Positions 48,250 to 57,633 of a stretch of DNA of 64,000 nucleotides are shown piece by piece. Position 1 is the stretch's first letter. Each line of letters opens with the position of its first letter. The stretch lies in NCBI RefSeq assembly GCF_003457605.1, contig NZ_QRAN01000022.1:1-64000 (forward strand), in the 5' to 3' direction. A program made the position numbers and the translations under genes. The notes beneath the pieces are model-generated. The model was not told where the DNA came from, did no database searches, and saw only the letters and a program-made list of their open reading frames with translations. This DNA is from Seongchinamella sediminis. Lineage in GTDB: Bacteria > Pseudomonadota > Gammaproteobacteria > Pseudomonadales > Halieaceae.

Positions 48250-48537
48250 ATGGCGAATGAAGGTTATCATGAACCCGTGAGCGAACTCAGTGATGAAACC
48301 CGTGACATGCACCGGGCCATCACCTCATTGATGGAAGAGCTGGAGGCCGTCGACTGGTATAACCAGCGGGTTGACGCCTGCAAGGACGATGAGCTTCGCG
48401 CCATCCTCGTCCACAACCGCGACGAGGAGAAGGAGCACGCGGCCATGGTGCTCGAGTGGATCCGCCGCCGCGATCCCACCCTCGACAAGGAACTGCGGGA
48501 CTACCTGTTTACCGACAAGCCCATCGCCCACGGCTGA
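48250..48537 (+). CDS. Encapsulated-ferritin-like protein (EncFtn), orphan
   Basis: A 95-residue two-helix ferritin-like protein, very close in sequence to EncFtn of Rhodospirillum rubrum: MEELEAVDWYNQRVDA and HNRDEEKEHAAMVLEWIRRR. The iron-site residues correspond to Glu30, Glu60 and His63, with the conserved Trp36. EncFtn normally forms a decameric ferroxidase loaded into an encapsulin nanocompartment. Here the protein ends in TDKPIAHG without an evident encapsulin-targeting tail, and no encapsulin gene is in the window. The chosen ATG gives the family N-terminus; the longer upstream frame is discarded. Confidence 0.88.
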   Translation: MANEGYHEPVSELSDETRDMHRAITSLMEELEAVDWYNQRVDACKDDELRAILVHNRDEEKEHAAMVLEWIRRRDPTLDKELRDYLFTDKPIAHG

Positions 48538-48553
48538 AGCCCGGTCCACCCTG

Positions 48554-48583
48554 CTCTGCGGCCACTGCCCAGTGGCCGCAGAG
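48554..48583 (+). terminator. Perfect 14-base-pair hairpin after EncFtn
   Basis: CTCTGCGGCCACTG and CAGTGGCCGCAGAG pair perfectly, with two bases between them. It starts 16 bases beyond the stop, with no T-run. Probable terminator or 3' stabiliser. Confidence 0.6.
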
Positions 48584-48673
48584 GCGTTCACCAGTCCCCC
48601 CGATTCCCTCAGCTGCGGCGGAACCCCCGTACCAGGATGCTCTGCAGGCCTCCAAGGCCGATCTATATATTAG

Positions 48674-48702
48674 TTGACTCTTATATAAGAAACTACTAAT
48701 TT
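48674..48702 (+). promoter_or_regulatory. Sigma-70 promoter of the sqr gene with palindromic spacer
   Basis: TTGACT (48674-48679) and TAATTT (48697-48702) are 17 bases apart. The spacer starts with the perfect palindrome CTTATATAAG, and ATTAGT/ACTAAT flank it as a second inverted repeat. A repressor operator is plausible; none is assigned. Confidence 0.7.
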
Positions 48703-48824
48703 AGCAACTGGACCTGTGCAGTTGTACCCGGATACACAGCATGGATGCCGCCACCGCGCCAAACGCGGCATGACAACTGCAGGCCGCGACTATCCAGACA
48801 ACGCTCTCGGGCGGGGAGAAGGCA

Positions 48825-50096
48825 ATGGCAAAGGTGGTAATCATGGGAGCGGGTATTGGCGGTGTCTCCCTGGCTTATGAACTCAGGGCGGAACTCGCCG
48901 CCGAGCACGAGGTCATGGTGGTCTCCGATTCACCGGAATTCCAGTTTGTGCCCTCCAACCCATGGGTCGCTGTGAACTGGCGCACGCGGGAACAGGTGGT
49001 GGTGGAACTGGCACCCCACTTCCGACGCAAGAATATCGGCTTTTCGTCCCTGGGGGTTAAACGCCTGCACCCGGAACAGAAGCGACTGGAACTGAATGAC
49101 GGCAGTTCCGTGGAATACGACTACCTCGCCATCGCCACCGGCCCCCGGCTGGCTTTCGACGAAATTCCCGGTCTTGGCCCCGAGGGCTTTACCCAGTCGG
49201 TCTGCCACATAGACCATGCCATGACCGCCCGCGCCGACTGGCAGGCATTCACTGGCAAACCCGGGCCCATGGTTATCGGTGCCGCCCAGGGCGCATCCTG
49301 CTTCGGCCCGGCCTACGAGTACGCCTTTATCGCCGATGCCGCGCTGCGCAAACTGAAAATTCGCGACAAGGTACCCATGACCTATGTCACTTCCGAGCCC
49401 TACATTGGCCACATGGGCCTGGACGGGGTCGGTGACTCCAAGGGCCTGCTGAAAAACGAGCTGCGGCAGCGGCATATTGACTGGATCTGCAACGCGAAAA
49501 TACTGGAGGTCAAGAAAGACCTCATCGTGGTGTCCGAGTGCGATGAGAACGGCGAGGAAAAGAAACGCCACGAACTCCCCCACAACTACTCGATGATCCT
49601 CCCCGCCTTCACCGGCATTGACGCGGTGCGGGATATCGAAGGGCTGGATAACCCCCGCGGGTTCATCCTCATTGACGACTACAACCGCAATCCCGCCTAC
49701 CCGGAGATTTACGCCGTTGGCGTTTGCGTGGCGATCGCCCCACCAAAGCCGACCCCGGTGCCCACCGGAGTACCCAAGACCGGCTATATGATCGAGTCAA
49801 TGGTGGCGGCCACGGTGAAGAACATCCAGCAGGCTATCCGCGGCCAGGAACCCAGCCACCAGGCAACCTGGGCGGCCATCTGCCTCGCTGACATGGGCGA
49901 CAGCGGCGCCGCGTTTGTGGCCATCCCGCAGATTCCGCCACGCAATGTCACCTGGGCCAGGAAAGGCAAGTGGGTCCACCTGGCGAAAGTCGCCTTCGAG
50001 AAATATCACCTGCGCAAGGTGCGCACCGGCAGTACCGACCCGGTGCACGAGAAGTTCATTCTCAAAATGATGGGTATCGAAAAGCTCAAGAGCTGA
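48825..50096 (+). CDS. sqr: Sulfide:quinone oxidoreductase, type I
   Basis: A 423-residue FAD enzyme oxidising sulfide to sulfane sulfur and passing electrons to the quinone pool. The dinucleotide motif GAGIGGVSLAYEL is at the N-terminus. The catalytic cysteines align to Cys127, Cys159 and Cys353, the same numbers as in Rhodobacter capsulatus, and the C-terminal amphipathic region (WVHLAKVAFEKYHLRK) fits membrane attachment. GGGGAGAAGGCA precedes the ATG. It has its own consensus promoter and lies downstream of EncFtn. Confidence 0.95.
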   Translation: MAKVVIMGAGIGGVSLAYELRAELAAEHEVMVVSDSPEFQFVPSNPWVAVNWRTREQVVVELAPHFRRKNIGFSSLGVKRLHPEQKRLELNDGSSVEYDYLAIATGPRLAFDEIPGLGPEGFTQSVCHIDHAMTARADWQAFTGKPGPMVIGAAQGASCFGPAYEYAFIADAALRKLKIRDKVPMTYVTSEPYIGHMGLDGVGDSKGLLKNELRQRHIDWICNAKILEVKKDLIVVSECDENGEEKKRHELPHNYSMILPAFTGIDAVRDIEGLDNPRGFILIDDYNRNPAYPEIYAVGVCVAIAPPKPTPVPTGVPKTGYMIESMVAATVKNIQQAIRGQEPSHQATWAAICLADMGDSGAAFVAIPQIPPRNVTWARKGKWVHLAKVAFEKYHLRKVRTGSTDPVHEKFILKMMGIEKLKS

Positions 50097-50368
50097 TAAC
50101 AGCCGCCGGCGTCGCCCCGGCCCAGCCGACAGTGGCTGTCGCGGGTATCCTCGTGCTGGCCCGCCCCAACCGCCATAACACCGCCCCTGCCACCCAATCG
50201 ACGGCAGTATTGGGTATAATTCTTTGTGCTCAACAGGTTTTAGCTATCGCTTTTGGATAATTTATAGTCGGATTAAGACAAAAATGAGCTGAAAAGCCGC
50301 TTATCATACGCAGCTCCCACTTTGTGTTCTTTCTAACTCTATTGAACAGATAACGCCAGGAGATCCAT

Positions 50369-52501
50369 ATGCGTCGCCGCAAGCCGCTTGCCAGTTACAG
50401 CCGATTCCACTCCCTCGCCCGCTGGAGCACCGCCGGGCTGCTGGGCCTCGGCGCCCTGCCCACTGTCGCGGCGCTGGAAGAGGTCATTGTCACCGCCCAG
50501 AAGAAATCGGAAAACCTGCAGCAGGTCGCGGTCGCGGTTTCGGCCTTCAGTGAGGACACCATTCGCAACACCGGCATCCTCGACATTGGCGATGTGACCG
50601 CGCAAACGCCCGGTTTCTCCATCTCCAGCTACAACCCCACCACTCCCGCACCCTACGTGCGCGGCGTTGGCACCAACTCCAGCAGCGTCGGTGACGATGC
50701 CTCCGTCGGCGTATTCATCGACGAGGTCTACGCCGGCCGTGCCGGTGGCTATAGCACCGATATGTTCGATGTCCAGCGCATCGAGGTGCTGCGCGGCCCC
50801 CAGGGCACGCTGTACGGTCGCAACGTGGCCGGTGGTGCCATGAACGTGATCACCAACAAGCCCAGCGACGTCCTCGAAGGCCGCGCCGAAGTCACTGCCG
50901 GCAACTACGACCTGCTGGCCATCAACGCCATGCTCAGCGGCCCCCTGAGCGCGGACGGTGGCGTGCGTGGACGGATCGCCGTATCCAGCCGCGAGCGCGA
51001 TGGCTGGGTAGACAATGTCGTCACCGGCAACGAACTCAAGAACGAGGACAACATCAGCGCCCGCGCCAAACTGGCCTTTGACCTGGGCGACCGCGCGGAA
51101 CTGCTGCTGTCTGCCGATTACGGTAAGGACGACGACCTGCGCGGACCGGCGGCCCGCAGCACGATCAATGTGGCCCCGCCTTTCCCGGGCGAGCCCAATG
51201 ACAAGGTATCGCTGGATTTCGACGGTTTCACCGAGCGCGAGCTCTATGGCACGTCCGCAACCCTGAACTGGGACCTGGGCCCCGGCACGCTGACCTCGAT
51301 TACCGCCTACCGCGCCAACGACTACAGCTTCCTCGACGACCTCACCGGCACCTGGCCAGTGCTCTCACTGACCAACGACGCCACTGAGGAATCCTCCCAG
51401 TTCAGCCAGGAGTTCCGTTACGCCGCGGAGATGGAGCGTTTCGGCTACACCGTCGGCGCCTACTACTTCGACGAGGAGGTGGATCGCCTCGAGTCCTTCG
51501 ACTCCTCCGGCACCATCGGCATCCCCGGCGCCTCGCGCCCGCTGTGGGACGCGTCCATGGACAGCACCAGCGCCTCCCTGTTCGGTGAAGCGACCTGGTA
51601 CCTCAGCGAACGCCTGAGCCTGATTGCCGGTGGCCGTTTCACCTGGGACGAGAAAGAATTCAGCAACGTAACCAGCAATCCCGACATCCTGGGTTACCTG
51701 CTGGAGGCGTACACGGTCGAGGAAAAAGAGACCTGGAGCCAGTTCACGCCCAAGCTGGGCGTCGAGTTCCAGCTGAATAATGACGTCATGCTCTATGCGA
51801 CCTGGGCCGAAGGCTACAAGGCAGGCGGCTATAACGGCCTGGCGGCCACCCTGGCCGAAGCGCAAAAGCCCTTCGACCAGGAGCTGGTGTCCAGTTTCGA
51901 GGCCGGCGTCAAGTCCGACCTGCTGGACCAGACCCTGCGCATTAACGCCAATGTGTTCTACAGCGATTACCAGGACCTGCAGAACTTCTTTGTCGACGTG
52001 GAAACGTCGGAAGTCATCACCGCCACCGCCGACGCCCAAATGCAGGGCCTGGAACTGGAAATCTGGTGGACCCCGGTGGATCGCCTGGACATTTTCCTGG
52101 CGGCGAGCGTCATGGACACCGAATACACCAAGTTCCCGGCCAACCCGGCGGTGGAAGGCAACAAGCTGATGCGCGCCCCGGACAGCAGCGGTTCCCTGGG
52201 TATCCAGTACGCCCAGCCCATCGGCGACATGGGCGACCTGCTGTTGCGCACCGATGTCACCTACACGGATGAAATGTACTTCAGCACGGCCAATGTGATC
52301 GAGAGCGGCGCCGACAGCTATTCACTGGTGAATGCCCGCGCTGCACTGCGCATGTACAATGGCTGGGAATTCGCCCTGTGGGGCAAGAACCTGGCGGACG
52401 AGGACTACGTTGTCCACAGCTTTACCGCCGGGCTGGGTGACGGCCACCCGATCTACGGCAACCCCACCATGTGGGGTGTGACCGCCTCCTACGCATTCTG
52501 A
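50369..52501 (+). CDS. TonB-dependent receptor of the carnitine cluster
   Basis: A 710-residue outer-membrane receptor. After a signal peptide-like start (MRRRKPLASYSRFHSLARWS), the TonB box EEVIVTAQKK begins near residue 33, the plug has VEVLRGPQGTLYGRNVAGGA and the barrel ends in MWGVTASYAF. AGGAGATCCAT precedes the ATG. The BCCT transporter starts ten bases after its stop, so they are probably one transcript. The ligand is not proven; the downstream genes suggest carnitine or an acylcarnitine. Confidence 0.9.
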   Translation: MRRRKPLASYSRFHSLARWSTAGLLGLGALPTVAALEEVIVTAQKKSENLQQVAVAVSAFSEDTIRNTGILDIGDVTAQTPGFSISSYNPTTPAPYVRGVGTNSSSVGDDASVGVFIDEVYAGRAGGYSTDMFDVQRIEVLRGPQGTLYGRNVAGGAMNVITNKPSDVLEGRAEVTAGNYDLLAINAMLSGPLSADGGVRGRIAVSSRERDGWVDNVVTGNELKNEDNISARAKLAFDLGDRAELLLSADYGKDDDLRGPAARSTINVAPPFPGEPNDKVSLDFDGFTERELYGTSATLNWDLGPGTLTSITAYRANDYSFLDDLTGTWPVLSLTNDATEESSQFSQEFRYAAEMERFGYTVGAYYFDEEVDRLESFDSSGTIGIPGASRPLWDASMDSTSASLFGEATWYLSERLSLIAGGRFTWDEKEFSNVTSNPDILGYLLEAYTVEEKETWSQFTPKLGVEFQLNNDVMLYATWAEGYKAGGYNGLAATLAEAQKPFDQELVSSFEAGVKSDLLDQTLRINANVFYSDYQDLQNFFVDVETSEVITATADAQMQGLELEIWWTPVDRLDIFLAASVMDTEYTKFPANPAVEGNKLMRAPDSSGSLGIQYAQPIGDMGDLLLRTDVTYTDEMYFSTANVIESGADSYSLVNARAALRMYNGWEFALWGKNLADEDYVVHSFTAGLGDGHPIYGNPTMWGVTASYAF

Positions 52502-52511
52502 ACCGAGCCCT

Positions 52512-54083
52512 ATGCCCGCCAAGCCAGCCAGTGCCCCACCCGATAACGGTCATAACATCGACTGGTCGGTCTTCGTGCCCGCGCTGGTCATTGTGTTGCT
52601 CACCGGCGTCTACCTGAGCGGCTTCCCCGACCAGGCCCAGGTGAGCGCACGCAACGCAATGAACTTTGTCACCAGCCAGTTCGGCTGGCTGTTTGTGCTG
52701 ACCGGCGCCGGGGCCTTTGTATTTGCCCTGTGGCTGGCTTTCGGCCGCTACGGCCAGGTCAAACTGGGTCAGGCCGGTGACCAGGTGGAGTTTGCTGAAA
52801 TACCCTGGGCGGCGATGATGTTCAGTGCCGGTATCGGGATCGGCCTGATCAGCTGGGCTTTTGTCGAGCCGGTTTACTACCTGTCCACCCCCCCGCTTGA
52901 TGTCGAGCCCCACTCCAGTGCGGCGGTGGAATGGGCCCACATGTACGGGCAGTTTCACTGGGGTTTCATCCCCTGGGCACTGTACGCCATCCCGGCGGTA
53001 CCGGTGGCCTACATGCTGTATGTCAAGGAACGGCCGGTGCTGCGCATTTCCGAGGCCTGCGACACGGTGCTTACCACCCCCGGGCGCAAGCGCTGGAAAC
53101 CGGTGATCGACACCCTGGTCATCATCGGCCTGATCGGCGGCGCCGGTACTTCGCTGGGGCTGGGGGTGCCGCTGGTATCCGCGTTCGTCGGCGAGATGTT
53201 CGGTATTCCAGACACCCTGCTGACCCGGTTCGGGGTACTGGCATTCTGGACCCTGCTGTTCGGGATCAGCGTGTACCGCGGCCTGACCAAAGGCATCAGC
53301 ATCCTCGCCGATATCAATATCGGCCTGGCCCTGCTGATCCTGGTGTTCATCCTGTTTGCCGGCCCCACCGTGTTCATCCTGTCCATCAGCGCCAACAGCG
53401 TGGGCCTGATGCTGGACAACTTCACCCGCATGAGTTTCTGGCTGGATCCGGTTGACAAGCGCGGCTTCCCCGAAGCATGGACCCTGTTTTACTGGGCCTG
53501 GTGGGTGTCTTACGCGCCGATGATGGGACTGTTCTTCGGCCGCATCTCGCGGGGCCGTACCATCCGTCACCTGGTGCTGGGGGTAATCGGCTGGGGCAGC
53601 CTCGGCTGCTGCTCGTTCCTGGCGATCTGCGGTGGCTATGCCCTGCACCTGGAACTCAGCGGCGCCCTGCCGCTGGGAGAATCGCTGGGCAGCAACGGTA
53701 TTCCCGCCACCGTGGTCGCCATTGTGAAGCAGATGCCCTGGGGCGATGTGATGATCCTGGTCTACACCTTTCTCAGCTTTATTTTTCTCGCCACCACCCT
53801 GGACTCCGCGGCCTATGTACTGGCCAGCATCAGCACGCACAAGCTGCGCGGCGACCAGGAACCGGCGCGCCGCAATCGCCTGACCTGGGCCTTTGCGCTG
53901 GCCTTCATCGCCGTTGGCCTGCTGGTGATCGGCGGCCTGAAAACAGTGCAGTCGCTGACCATCATCACCGCCCTGCCACTGATACCGGTGTTGCTGCTGC
54001 TGAGCATCGCCCTGCTGCGCTGGCTGCGCAAGGATTTCGGCGACGCGGTCAAAAAGCCGGTGCTGATAGCGCCGCGCGATTAG
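52512..54083 (+). CDS. BCCT-family transporter for carnitine, betaine or choline
   Basis: A 523-residue inner-membrane transporter of the LeuT fold. Typical BCCT motifs are FSAGIGIGLISWAFVEP and the substrate box FYWAWWVSYAPMMGLFFGRIS, with the extra GGAGTSLGLG loop. Twelve membrane helices are predicted. CaiT-like proteins exchange carnitine, BetT-like ones import choline or betaine. The surrounding carnitine genes favour carnitine. It is tail-to-tail with the thioesterase gene. Confidence 0.93.
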   Translation: MPAKPASAPPDNGHNIDWSVFVPALVIVLLTGVYLSGFPDQAQVSARNAMNFVTSQFGWLFVLTGAGAFVFALWLAFGRYGQVKLGQAGDQVEFAEIPWAAMMFSAGIGIGLISWAFVEPVYYLSTPPLDVEPHSSAAVEWAHMYGQFHWGFIPWALYAIPAVPVAYMLYVKERPVLRISEACDTVLTTPGRKRWKPVIDTLVIIGLIGGAGTSLGLGVPLVSAFVGEMFGIPDTLLTRFGVLAFWTLLFGISVYRGLTKGISILADINIGLALLILVFILFAGPTVFILSISANSVGLMLDNFTRMSFWLDPVDKRGFPEAWTLFYWAWWVSYAPMMGLFFGRISRGRTIRHLVLGVIGWGSLGCCSFLAICGGYALHLELSGALPLGESLGSNGIPATVVAIVKQMPWGDVMILVYTFLSFIFLATTLDSAAYVLASISTHKLRGDQEPARRNRLTWAFALAFIAVGLLVIGGLKTVQSLTIITALPLIPVLLLLSIALLRWLRKDFGDAVKKPVLIAPRD

Positions 54084-54559
54084 CGGCGAATCGCAATTCG
54101 CCGGCCCATGTCGCCGCGCTCAGGCCGACCCGGGTAGCGCTGCCTGAAGCGGGCGATCTCTGCGCCGATGGCGGCGGGAAAATCAGCCGAACTTCCCGCT
54201 TCAGTGTCCACATACATCAACATCAGTTCGGTGGACGCCACGACTGCGCCGCTGTCGCTGCGCAGCATCACATGGTTGACGTGCAGGCGCTTGTGATCGG
54301 AATCCGTGACCACGGTGACAACCTGCAGCGGCACGCCAACCGGCACTTCCGCCAGATAGCGGATATGCGCCTCGAGGGTATAGACCGAGCACTGCTGCTG
54401 CTGGCGGAAGGTCTCGTCGATACCGATGGCGTCGAGCAGGGCGTCGGTGGCATAGCCGAACACCAGCACGTGGTAGGCCTCACTCATGTGGCCGTTGTAG
54501 TCAATCCATTCCGGGCGCACCGCGTCCCTGTGGGCGGCAAACCATTGGCTCTGTTCCAT
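54080..54559 (-). CDS. cdhB: Betainyl-CoA thioesterase-like (CdhB)
   Basis: A 159-residue hot-dog thioesterase (EWIDYNGHMSEAYHVLVFG carries the active-site region). The homologous CdhB of Pseudomonas hydrolyses betainyl-CoA from carnitine cleavage to glycine betaine. It is divergent from the cdhR-like regulator and overlaps the BCCT stop codon tail-to-tail. The ATG at 54559 was chosen over a 69-codon longer frame that overlaps cdhR. Confidence 0.85.
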   Translation of the reverse strand: MEQSQWFAAHRDAVRPEWIDYNGHMSEAYHVLVFGYATDALLDAIGIDETFRQQQQCSVYTLEAHIRYLAEVPVGVPLQVVTVVTDSDHKRLHVNHVMLRSDSGAVVASTELMLMYVDTEAGSSADFPAAIGAEIARFRQRYPGRPERGDMGRRIAIRR

Positions 54560-54614
54560 TGCTGAATTCCTGACAGGCTGGGGCGCCCATCCTAGGCCAC
54601 AAGCGTGTAGACTT

Positions 54615-55622
54615 ATGCATAAATCCGACGCAAACCTGCACAAAAACGCCAGAATGTTTGGAGACCAACCACAACAGTTACCCCAGCAGATCGCTTTTCT
54701 GCTGCTGCCGGGCTTTTCGATGATTGGCCTTGCGGCCATGGTCGACCCGCTGCGCTGGGCCAACACCCTGCAGCGGCAGGAATGCTATCGCTGGCAAATG
54801 CTGTCCCTGGGCGGGCGCCCGGTGCGCTCCAGCAACGACATCAGCCTGATGGCAGACGATGCGATAGAGTCCGTAGCGGGGATCAACACCCTGGTGGTCT
54901 GCGCCGGCTTTCACCCCCAGGAGCAGCTCAACGGCACGCTGGCCGGCGCCCTGCGCCGGCTGGCCGCACTCGGGGTAGATATCGGCGGCCAGGACACCGG
55001 CAGCTACATCCTCGCCGCGGCGGGCCTGCTGGAAGGTTACAGCGCCACCATCCACTGGGAAAACCACGACAGCTACCGCGAGGCCTTCCGCAATGTAACC
55101 GTGGTCGAGGAGCTGTTCGACATCGACCGCAACCGCTTCTCCTGCTCCGGCGGCCTGTCGGGGCTGGACATGATGCTGCACCTGGTCCGCGAGCAACACG
55201 GCGCTGAGCTGGCCGCGGCCATCTCCGACCAGCTCATCTACCCCTCCGCCCGCGAGGGCAGCGAACCCCAGCGCCTGTCGCTGCAGTCGCGCTACGGCGT
55301 CGCCAACGCCAAGGTACTCGAGAGTATCGAGAACATGCAGGCCCACTTCGAACACACCCTGCCGATCCCCGAACTGGCACGGCGGGTACACATTTCCGAG
55401 CGCGAGCTGGAGCGCCTGTTTCGCCATCACCTCGACACCACCCCGCTGGCCTTCTACCGCCGCCTGCGCCTGGAAAAAGCCCAGCAACTGCTGCAGCAGA
55501 CCAGCTTCAGCATCACCAATATCGCCCTGCGCTGCGGCTTCGCCTCCACCGCCCACTTCTCGCGCAGCTACCGCCGTCACTTCGGTCACTCCCCGCGCCA
55601 GGCGCGCAACCGGGAAGACTGA
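54615..55622 (+). CDS. cdhR: GlxA/AraC-family regulator of carnitine catabolism (CdhR-like)
   Basis: A 335-residue regulator: an N-terminal DJ-1/PfpI-like domain ([21 protein letters not shown]) and a C-terminal AraC HTH domain ([20 protein letters not shown] and [20 protein letters not shown]). In Pseudomonas, CdhR activates the carnitine operon with carnitine as inducer. It lies between the divergent cdhB and the cdhC-cdhA genes. An ATG at 54654 is an alternative start. Confidence 0.88.
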   Translation: MHKSDANLHKNARMFGDQPQQLPQQIAFLLLPGFSMIGLAAMVDPLRWANTLQRQECYRWQMLSLGGRPVRSSNDISLMADDAIESVAGINTLVVCAGFHPQEQLNGTLAGALRRLAALGVDIGGQDTGSYILAAAGLLEGYSATIHWENHDSYREAFRNVTVVEELFDIDRNRFSCSGGLSGLDMMLHLVREQHGAELAAAISDQLIYPSAREGSEPQRLSLQSRYGVANAKVLESIENMQAHFEHTLPIPELARRVHISERELERLFRHHLDTTPLAFYRRLRLEKAQQLLQQTSFSITNIALRCGFASTAHFSRSYRRHFGHSPRQARNRED

Positions 55623-55738
55623 GCTGGTACCAGGGCATTCTCGGCGAGGCTGTCGTATTCCGACAAGGACTCTTCGAATTCATACAAAACCCGCCCTCCC
55701 AATCCGGTAGCCTGTGGGCCACCATCGAGGAGGCAGTC

Positions 55739-56620
55739 ATGAACAAGGACACCATTATCACCTGCGCGATCACCGGCGCGGGCAATCCGGGCCAGCACCC
55801 GGACTTCCCCATTACCCCGGAGCAGATCGCCAACGCGGCCATTGAGGCCGGCGACGCCGGTGCCGCCATCGCCCATATTCACGTCCGCGACCCGGAAACC
55901 GCCGCTCCCTCGCGGGAGCTGGCCCTGTACCGGGAGGTGGTGCAGCGCATTCGCGACTCCCACTCCGATGTGATCATCAACATCACCGCCGGCATGGGCG
56001 GCGACTTCGTGCCCGGCGATGACAATCCGGGAGTGGGTGGCGACGGGACCGACATGATCGGCGCCGCCGAACGCATCGCCCATATCGAGGAGTTGCAGCC
56101 GGAAATTTGCACCCTGGATTGCGGCAGCATCAATTTCGGTGACGACTACGTGTACATCTCCACCCCGCCGATCCTGCGCGAGATGGCGCGGCGGGTGAAA
56201 GCGGTGGGCGTGAAGCCGGAACTGGAAGTATTCGAGCTGGGCCATCTCGCCTTCGCCCGGCAGATGCAGGCTGACAGCCTGCTGCAGGCCCCGGCCCTGT
56301 ACCAGCTGTGCCTGGGTATCCCCTGGGGCGCGCCGGCCAATACCACGGCGATGAAAGCCATGGTGGACATGCTGCCCGAGGACTGTAACTGGGCCGGATT
56401 CGGCATCGGTCGCCTGCAAATGCCCATGGTGGCCCAGGCCACCCTGCTGGGCGGCAACGTCCGCGTCGGGCTGGAGGACAACCTTTACCTGAAACGCGGT
56501 GTGTTCGCCAGTAACGGCCAGCTGGTGGAAAAGGCCGCCGGCATTATCCGCGCCATGGGCGGCACCATCGCCAGCCCCGACCGGGCCCGGGACATTCTCG
56601 GCCTGCGTGGCAGCCAGTAG
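55739..56620 (+). CDS. cdhC: 3-Dehydrocarnitine cleavage enzyme (BKACE, CdhC-like)
   Basis: A 293-residue beta-keto acid cleavage enzyme (DUF849). It condenses dehydrocarnitine with acetyl-CoA to give betainyl-CoA and acetoacetate. The zinc ligands His46 and His48 lie in AHIHVRDPE, and Glu246 in VGLEDNLYL is the third-ligand region. Length and sequence fit the CdhC subgroup. GAGGAGGCAGTC is a strong ribosome binding site. cdhA follows by 22 bases. Confidence 0.93.
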   Translation: MNKDTIITCAITGAGNPGQHPDFPITPEQIANAAIEAGDAGAAIAHIHVRDPETAAPSRELALYREVVQRIRDSHSDVIINITAGMGGDFVPGDDNPGVGGDGTDMIGAAERIAHIEELQPEICTLDCGSINFGDDYVYISTPPILREMARRVKAVGVKPELEVFELGHLAFARQMQADSLLQAPALYQLCLGIPWGAPANTTAMKAMVDMLPEDCNWAGFGIGRLQMPMVAQATLLGGNVRVGLEDNLYLKRGVFASNGQLVEKAAGIIRAMGGTIASPDRARDILGLRGSQ

Positions 56621-56642
56621 AACAACACAGGAGAGCAACACG

Positions 56643-57611
56643 ATGTCAGCAAGAATGAAGCCGCAGGACGTGGCCACCGTCGGCATTCTCGGCACCGGCG
56701 TCATCGGCGGCGCCTGGGCCCTGCACTTCCTGCGCATGGGCAAGGATGTGCTGGTCTGGGACAGCGCCTCCGGCGCCGAAGCGCGCCTGCGGGAGAAAGT
56801 GGCCGAAAAGTGGCAGGTACTGGAACAGCTCGGATTGCAGCCCGGCGCCGCCCCATCGCGGCTGCGCTTCGCCGACTCGCTGGAGGGCTTCTGCCAGCAG
56901 GTGGATATCATCCAGGAGAGTACGCCGGAAGTATTGAGCGACAAGCAGGCCCTGTTCGCACAGCTCGACGACCTGACCCCGGACCATGTGGTCATCTCCT
57001 CCAGCACCTCCGGCCTGCTGATGAGCGATATCCAGAAGCACTGCAAGAATCCGGGTCGCACGGTAGTCTGCCACCCCTTTAACCCGCCATACATGATTCC
57101 CTTCTGCGAAGTCGTGGGCGGGGAGAAGTCCGACGATGCCGCGGTGGACTTCGCCGCGGAGTTCTTCCGCCTCAATGGCAAACAGGTCGCCCGCATGCAG
57201 CGTGAACTGCCGGGCTTCATCGGCAATCGACTGCAGGACGCCATCTGGCGGGAGGCGCTGCACATGGTGGATAACGGTGAATGCAGCGTGGCCGATATCG
57301 ACAAGGCCATCTCCTACGGGCCGGGCCTGCGCTGGGCGATCATGGGTCCCTGTGCCAACATGGCCCTGTGCGGTGGCGAAGGCGGCATGCAGCGCATGCT
57401 GGATCATTTCGGCCCTTCGCTGAAGGAACCCTGGACCCGGCTGGTCGCCCCCGAGCTGTCCGCTACACTTTATCGCGACATGATCGACGGCTTTGAAGCC
57501 GCCAAAGGCGGCCGCAGCATGGCCCAGCTGGCCGAGGAACTGGACGACTGCCTGATCCGCATTCAGGCGGTCCTCCGCGAGTACCGCGAGACTCACGGTA
57601 TCGAACGCTAA
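56643..57611 (+). CDS. cdhA: L-carnitine dehydrogenase
   Basis: A 322-residue enzyme of the 3-hydroxyacyl-CoA dehydrogenase family oxidising carnitine to 3-dehydrocarnitine with NAD. The Rossmann motif is VGILGTGVIGGAWA, followed by ISSSTSGLLMSDI and the catalytic His in CHPFNPPYMIPFCEV. The ATG at 56643 has AGGAGAG upstream and gives the known length (321 in Pseudomonas). It is in series after cdhC, and the lipoprotein hydrolase follows by 22 bases. Confidence 0.95.
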   Translation: MSARMKPQDVATVGILGTGVIGGAWALHFLRMGKDVLVWDSASGAEARLREKVAEKWQVLEQLGLQPGAAPSRLRFADSLEGFCQQVDIIQESTPEVLSDKQALFAQLDDLTPDHVVISSSTSGLLMSDIQKHCKNPGRTVVCHPFNPPYMIPFCEVVGGEKSDDAAVDFAAEFFRLNGKQVARMQRELPGFIGNRLQDAIWREALHMVDNGECSVADIDKAISYGPGLRWAIMGPCANMALCGGEGGMQRMLDHFGPSLKEPWTRLVAPELSATLYRDMIDGFEAAKGGRSMAQLAEELDDCLIRIQAVLREYRETHGIER

Positions 57612-57633
57612 ACAGACCACCAAGGAAACTATC

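Noticed and set aside
47269-48537. Upstream extension of the EncFtn frame to 422 codons
   Set aside because: Overlaps the sigma-54 activator antisense; only the last 95 codons match EncFtn.
48538-48824. Encapsulin gene beside EncFtn
   Set aside because: The 287 bases are too short and hold only a hairpin and a promoter; neighbours are not HK97-fold proteins.
52422-53840. 472-codon minus-strand ORF opposite the BCCT gene
   Set aside because: Shadow frame rich in His/Gln/Gly with no family similarity; BCCT frame is certain.
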